NCBI RefSeq assembly: GCF_026712185.1
Contig: NZ_JAPPUX010000004.1
Location: 186,001 to 250,000 of the forward strand
Reading direction: 5' to 3'
DNA: 64,000 bases
Source of the DNA: Nocardioides pini
GTDB taxonomy: Bacteria; Actinomycetota; Actinomycetes; Propionibacteriales; Nocardioidaceae
The first letter of the stretch is position 1. Each line of letters opens with the position of its first letter. Positions 60,881-64,000 of this stretch are shown one piece after another. Below the pieces are notes generated by a model. It was given only the letters and a program-made list of their open reading frames with translations, made no database searches and had not been told where the DNA came from. The position numbers were made by a program, and so were the translations under genes.

Positions 60881-61945
60881 GTGACGACCTGGGACCCCGC
60901 CGACTTCCGCGACCGGGTCCAGGAGGTGCTGGACGCCTTCCTCGTTGAACGGGCGGTCGAGCTCTCCCCCCTCGGCCCGGACGCCGGTCGCCTGATCGCC
61001 GAGGCCCGTACGGCGGTGAGCGGGGGCAAGCGGTTCCGGGCGGCCTTCTGCCACTGGGGCCACCGGGCGATCCGGCCGTCGGTGGACGACGACGCGGCGC
61101 TCGCCCGGGCGTGCGCCTCGCTGGAGGTGCTCCACGCCAGTGCCCTCGTGCACGACGACTTCATGGACGCCTCCGACACCCGCCGCGGCCGACCCGCGAC
61201 CCACCGCGCCTTCGAGGCCGAGCACCGTGCCGCGGGATGGCGTGGCGACCCCGAGCAGTACGGCGCCGCCGCCGCGATCCTGCTCGGCGACCTCCTGCTC
61301 GGCTGGGCCGAGGACATGCTGCGGGGCAGCGGTTTCCCGGCCGAGGAGGTCGCGCCGGGGCTGGCCCTCTTCGAGCGGTGCCGCAACGAGGTCATCGCGG
61401 GACAGTTCCTCGATGTCTCCGTCCAGGCGCGCGGGCGGGCCGACGTCGACACGGCCATGACGGTGCTGCGCTACAAGTCCGCCAAGTACTCGATCGAGCG
61501 ACCGATCCACATCGGCGCCGCCCTCGCCGGCGCCACGCCCGCGCAGCTCGACCAGCTCGGGCGCTTCGGCCTGCCGCTGGGCGAGGCCTTCCAGCTGCGC
61601 GACGACCTGCTCGGCGTCTTCGGCGACCCCGAGGAGACGGGCAAGCCGGCGGGCGACGACCTCGTCGAGGGCAAGCGCACCGTGCTCGTCGCCCTCGCGC
61701 TCGACGCCGCTCCCCGCGCCGCGGCGGAGCGCCTCGACGCCGCCCTGGGCACCTCGCTCACCGCCGCCGACGTCGACGAGCTGCGCGGGATCATCGACGA
61801 CTCCGGGGCGCGCGCCCAGGTCGAGGCGGTGATTGGCCAGCTGTCCGACCGCGCGGTCGAGGCCCTGGGGTCGGCCGACATCGACGCCCGTGCCCGCGAC
61901 GTGCTCGTCGAGCTCGCGGCCGCAGCCACCCAGCGGAGCGTCTGA
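60881..61945 (+). CDS. polyprenyl diphosphate synthetase (trans-isoprenyl diphosphate synthase)
   Basis: A 354-aa all-helical prenyltransferase chaining IPP units. First Asp-rich motif: LVHDDFMDASDTRRGRPATH; second: FQLRDDLLGVFGDPEETGKPAGDDLVEGKRTVL. SGGKRFRAAFCHWG is the IPP-binding block. The two residues before the first DDxxD are Val-His, giving no safe chain-length reading; a geranylgeranyl or similar product is likely. Orthologous in position to mycobacterial idsA2 (Rv2173). GTG start just after a -10-like hexamer. Confidence 0.93.
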   Translation: MTTWDPADFRDRVQEVLDAFLVERAVELSPLGPDAGRLIAEARTAVSGGKRFRAAFCHWGHRAIRPSVDDDAALARACASLEVLHASALVHDDFMDASDTRRGRPATHRAFEAEHRAAGWRGDPEQYGAAAAILLGDLLLGWAEDMLRGSGFPAEEVAPGLALFERCRNEVIAGQFLDVSVQARGRADVDTAMTVLRYKSAKYSIERPIHIGAALAGATPAQLDQLGRFGLPLGEAFQLRDDLLGVFGDPEETGKPAGDDLVEGKRTVLVALALDAAPRAAAERLDAALGTSLTAADVDELRGIIDDSGARAQVEAVIGQLSDRAVEALGSADIDARARDVLVELAAAATQRSV

Positions 61946-62123
61946 GGAGCTCTGTGTTCGACGGGGCTCGCTGCTCGATGGGGCTCGCTCCGCTCGCCCT
62001 GTCCGCGGCGCTCGTGACCCGCTCGTTCGTCGTCGCGCCCGCGCCCTTCCCCCGCTCCGCTCCTCCGGCCTCGGCGCTCCTCCTGCACTCCCGGGCGCGC
62101 CGCGGACGCGGGGGTCCGGGTGC

Positions 62124-62558
62124 TCAGTCCAGGCTGGTGATCCCGGGCACGGCCGGACCCTCGCCCCGCAGCAGCACGGTGAACGGCACGCCCCGGTCGT
62201 CGTTGACGCGCGAGCCCAGCACGCTGAGGGCGATGCTGAACGCCTTCGCGTCGGCGCGGGCGAGCGTCGCCCAGCCGTCCCACAGCAGGATGACGCCGTC
62301 GCGGCTGCTCCCGATGTCATGGAGGCAGTCGGCGAGGGCGTCGAAGTTCTGGCCGTAGTGGTCGGGGAAGTCGAGCGCCTCCCCCACCGCGGCGAGGAAG
62401 GCCGGCTTCGTGTCGGCGCCGGTCCAGCCGTCCACCCAGCCGAACGCCCAGCCGGCGTGCTCGACGGAGTGGCGTACGTCCGCGACGTCGAAGGCCCCGT
62501 GCCAGAGGTGGATTCCCGGGGGCTCGTGCCCCGCCAGGACCGCTGCGAGTCCACTCAT
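62124..62558 (-). CDS. barstar-family ribonuclease inhibitor
   Basis: A 144-aa protein. The barstar signature is clear: ALDFPDHYGQNFDALADCLHDIGSSRDGVILLWDGW, with the Tyr and the Asn-Phe-Asp-Ala-Leu helix that plugs the ribonuclease active site. The N-terminal ~40 residues (IHLWHGAFDVADVRHSVEHAGWAFGWVDG) are the first barstar strand and helix. It lies 84 bp downstream of a barnase-type ribonuclease gene, in the same direction, and should protect the cell from it. ATG 62558 was chosen; a GAGG element precedes it. Confidence 0.9.
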   Translation of the reverse strand: MSGLAAVLAGHEPPGIHLWHGAFDVADVRHSVEHAGWAFGWVDGWTGADTKPAFLAAVGEALDFPDHYGQNFDALADCLHDIGSSRDGVILLWDGWATLARADAKAFSIALSVLGSRVNDDRGVPFTVLLRGEGPAVPGITSLD

Positions 62559-62642
62559 GGACGTCCTCGCTTCGCTCCGTGCGCCCATGAGGCTCGATCC
62601 ACGCCGCACTGAATGGTTCGTTCGCTTCGCTCACTCACGTCC

Positions 62643-63134
62643 CTACCTCCTGATGCGTGAGAACGAGGAGTAGTGGTCGTCGGTCCAGTAGAGCTCCCCG
62701 TCGTCCCCCGCCACGATGCGGCGCGCGCCGCGATCGTCGGAGCCGGGGGTCGGCACCGTGTACTCCCGGTAGTAGCCCATCGGTCGGTCGGGCAGGAGCT
62801 CCTCGCGGTTGCCGAAGGTGCCGCCGTCGTGGGCGGGCTCCGGGAACGGGCCGCCGGCGTCGATCAGCTCGACCGTCCGCGCCGCCTCGGGCGGCAGGTC
62901 GGCGAGCAGCACGACCGGCAGGCCGCTCGCCGCGTCGGTCGCCTCGTCGGTCGAGGGTGCGTCGTCGGCGGGTGAGGACGATGAGGACGACGACCCGGGC
63001 GACGAGGTCGGCCCGCCGTCGCCGGCGTCGTCACCGCCGCTGCCGGTGACCAGCCAGGCGACGAGCATCGCGGCCGCAGCGAGGAGCAGCAGCCACCGGT
63101 AGCGCTCCCTGCCCGTCGACGCGGCCGCGGCCAT
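62643..63134 (-). CDS. membrane-anchored or secreted barnase-type guanyl-specific ribonuclease
   Basis: A 163-aa protein: short cytosolic start, signal-anchor helix (RYRWLLLLAAAAMLVAWLVTG), a Ser/Asp/Pro linker (residues ~33-70), then an RNase Sa/barnase fold. TFGNREELLPDRPMGYYREYTVPTPGSDDRGARRIVAGDDGELYWTDDHYSSFSRIRR holds the catalytic Glu (YREYTV), Arg (RRIVAG) and His (DDHYSSF). It should cleave after G in RNA outside the cell, or in rivals. Its ATG overlaps the stop of the DNA-binding gene by 1 bp (TGATG). Confidence 0.9.
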   Translation of the reverse strand: MAAAASTGRERYRWLLLLAAAAMLVAWLVTGSGGDDAGDGGPTSSPGSSSSSSSPADDAPSTDEATDAASGLPVVLLADLPPEAARTVELIDAGGPFPEPAHDGGTFGNREELLPDRPMGYYREYTVPTPGSDDRGARRIVAGDDGELYWTDDHYSSFSRIRR

Positions 63135-63505
63135 CAGTACTCCAGCACCTGGGCGCGGCGCTTGACCTCGCTGCCGCGGTTCTCCCGGAGGGCGTCGATC
63201 GGGCGGCCCGGGAGGTCGTCGTCGGTGAACAGCCACGCGATGCACTCGCGGTCGTCGAAGCGGTGGTCGTGCAGGAGGGTCAGCAACCCGGGCAGTCCCT
63301 TGACCACCAGGCCGTCCTGGAAGAAGTCGGCCGGCACGCGCGGGCCGGCTCCCGGCACCGGCACCGCGGCTGCCAGCTCGTGCTCGCGGATCATCGTGCG
63401 CACCTTGCCCGGCGTCACGCCGAGCAGCTCGGCGACCTGGTCCCAGTCGAGCCACTCCGGGACGAGGGCGGCCAGGTCACGGTCGGCGAGAGGCACATCA
63501 GTCAT
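63134..63505 (-). CDS. Rv2175c-family DNA-binding protein
   Basis: A 123-aa protein with a winged-helix-like N-terminal HTH (PEWLDWDQVAELLGVTPGKVRTMIREHELAAAVPVPG) and a C-terminal dimer-like part (LVVKGLPGLLTLLHDHRFDDRECIAWLFTDDDLPGRPIDALREN). Rv2175c of M. tuberculosis binds DNA and is phosphorylated by PknL in its N-terminal tail; here the short tail MTDVPLADRD has only Thr2. Translationally coupled to the ribonuclease. The start is given by TAGGCT at 6 nt. Confidence 0.9.
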   Translation of the reverse strand: MTDVPLADRDLAALVPEWLDWDQVAELLGVTPGKVRTMIREHELAAAVPVPGAGPRVPADFFQDGLVVKGLPGLLTLLHDHRFDDRECIAWLFTDDDLPGRPIDALRENRGSEVKRRAQVLEY

Positions 63506-63511
63506 GCCTCC

Positions 63512-63517
63512 AGCCTA
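63512..63517 (-). promoter_or_regulatory. -10-like TAGGCT of the DNA-binding/ribonuclease unit
   Basis: On the minus strand TAGGCT, then GGAGGC, then ATG: 6 nt between hexamer and start. The GGAGGC could double as a ribosome-binding site if transcription starts further upstream. Confidence 0.45.
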
Positions 63518-63563
63518 GGAGAGCGCACGCCCCAGCGGCGAAGCCGTACGGGGGCAGTCGAAG

Positions 63564-63592
63564 TTGTCACCCCGGCGGGTGATCCGTACCGT
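63564..63592 (+). promoter_or_regulatory. promoter TTGTCA, 17 bp, TACCGT (leaderless)
   Basis: TTGTCA at 63564-63569 and TACCGT at 63587-63592 with a 17-bp spacer; the ATG lies 7 nt after. The -10 is identical to that of the ThuA-like gene. Confidence 0.6.
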
Positions 63593-63599
63593 GCCCTGG

Positions 63600-64000
63600 A
63601 TGCACCCCCTCAGATCCGCCTTCGCAGCCGCCCTCGTGGGCCTGCTGGCACTCACGCTCTCCCCCGTCGTCTCCCCCGTCGTCTCCCCCGCCTCGGCCGA
63701 CCACTACGACGGCGCACCGGGCCCGGTCCACGCCGGCAACACCTTCGGCTGGTACCAGCACGGCGTGTTCCGCCAGGAGTTCATCGGTCCGAAGCCCGGC
63801 TTCTGGAAGAAGAAGGGTCGCGGCGTGGTCCGCACGCAGAACGGGATGCTCACGCTGATGAGCACCAAGCGCGGCAGCGTGTCGGCGACCCTCGACCTCA
63901 AGGGCCACGCCTACGGTCGCTGGGAGATCCGGATGCGCGCCCGCACGATGGCGAAGGTCAAGGGCGGCAAGCCGTTCAAGGTCGTGACCGAGCTGGTCCC
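63600..64000 (+). CDS. secreted protein, possibly GH16-like (3' end outside window)
   Basis: The first 133 residues of an exported protein. Signal peptide MHPLRSAFAAALVGLLALTLSPVVSPVVS, with a PVVS repeat, then SADHYDGAPGPVHAGNTFGWYQHGVFRQEFIGPKPGFWKKKG. The pattern 'GMLTLMSTKRGSVSATLDLKGHAYGRWEIRMRARTM' resembles the jelly-roll opening of GH16 glycanases, where a strand with 'GRWEIRMR' leads to the active-site sheet. The catalytic ExDxE motif would lie beyond the window, so enzyme activity cannot be judged. Confidence 0.65.
   Translation, partial: MHPLRSAFAAALVGLLALTLSPVVSPVVSPASADHYDGAPGPVHAGNTFGWYQHGVFRQEFIGPKPGFWKKKGRGVVRTQNGMLTLMSTKRGSVSATLDLKGHAYGRWEIRMRARTMAKVKGGKPFKVVTELV

Overview
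High-GC (roughly 70% by eye) actinobacterial chromosome. The families fit an order such as Propionibacteriales, most like a Nocardioides-type organism: SepF, Wag31/DivIVA, FtsW, an Rv2175c-type DNA-binding protein, DUF3040, DnaE1 plus DnaE2, and a MoxR-DUF58-transglutaminase operon. The genus is inference; no rRNA is present to settle it. I found no tRNA, rRNA, CRISPR array, intact IS element or prophage.

Layout. 1-5.2 kb: accessory end, with the tail of a large ATPase/TPR-type regulator, a DUF222/13E12-type HNH endonuclease with an SOS-box-like site on its start codon, a patch that looks like a decayed insertion sequence, a sulfotransferase and an SRPBCC protein. 5.2-7.7 kb: a secreted phosphodiesterase-type alkaline phosphatase and a hemerythrin. 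7.7-11.5 kb: histidine operon hisD-hisC-hisB-hisH, each junction overlapping by 4 bp, ending at hisH. 11.5-19.9 kb: a LON-type protein, a YbaK deacylase, a DUF3352 protein, a membrane protein, dnaE1 and a DUF2332 protein. 20-21.2 kb: a secreted ThuA-like protein with a dense regulatory region.

21.2-43.8 kb is one long minus-strand block for cell-wall synthesis and division: mraZ, a 53-aa membrane protein, rsmH, ftsL, ftsI, murE, murF, mraY, murD, ftsW, murG, murC, ftsQ, ftsZ, pgeF, yggS, sepF, yggT, wag31, then a lysine-rich DksA/TraR-type protein, lspA, an RluA-type pseudouridine synthase and a GNAT-chorismate mutase fusion. Many neighbours overlap by ATGA or GTGA, so translation is probably coupled. 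mraZ carries a four-unit 10-bp repeat array over its own promoter, as expected for MraZ autoregulation. Divergent from it runs moxR-DUF58-tgpA (44.1-48.8 kb), closed by a strong terminator shared with a convergent DUF3040 gene.

49.4-56.3 kb is an SOS-type mutagenesis cassette. A perfect palindromic LexA-type box (TCGAACACGTGTTCGA) precedes DUF6504, a small HEPN-type protein with an intact R-x4-H motif, dnaE2, a SAM methyltransferase and dinB. This is the best candidate for an under-described system here. The rest holds a membrane protein, a second YbaK protein, DUF4126, a phytoene-desaturase-like flavoprotein, a SIMPL protein, metF, a polyprenyl synthetase, a barstar/barnase-type inhibitor and ribonuclease pair, an Rv2175c-type DNA-binding protein and the start of a secreted protein.

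A recurring signal is a -10-like hexamer (TAnnnT, or CATAAT at yggT) ending 6-7 nt before the start codon. It occurs at eleven genes, including hisD, metF, the polyprenyl synthetase and yggT, and suggests widespread leaderless transcription.
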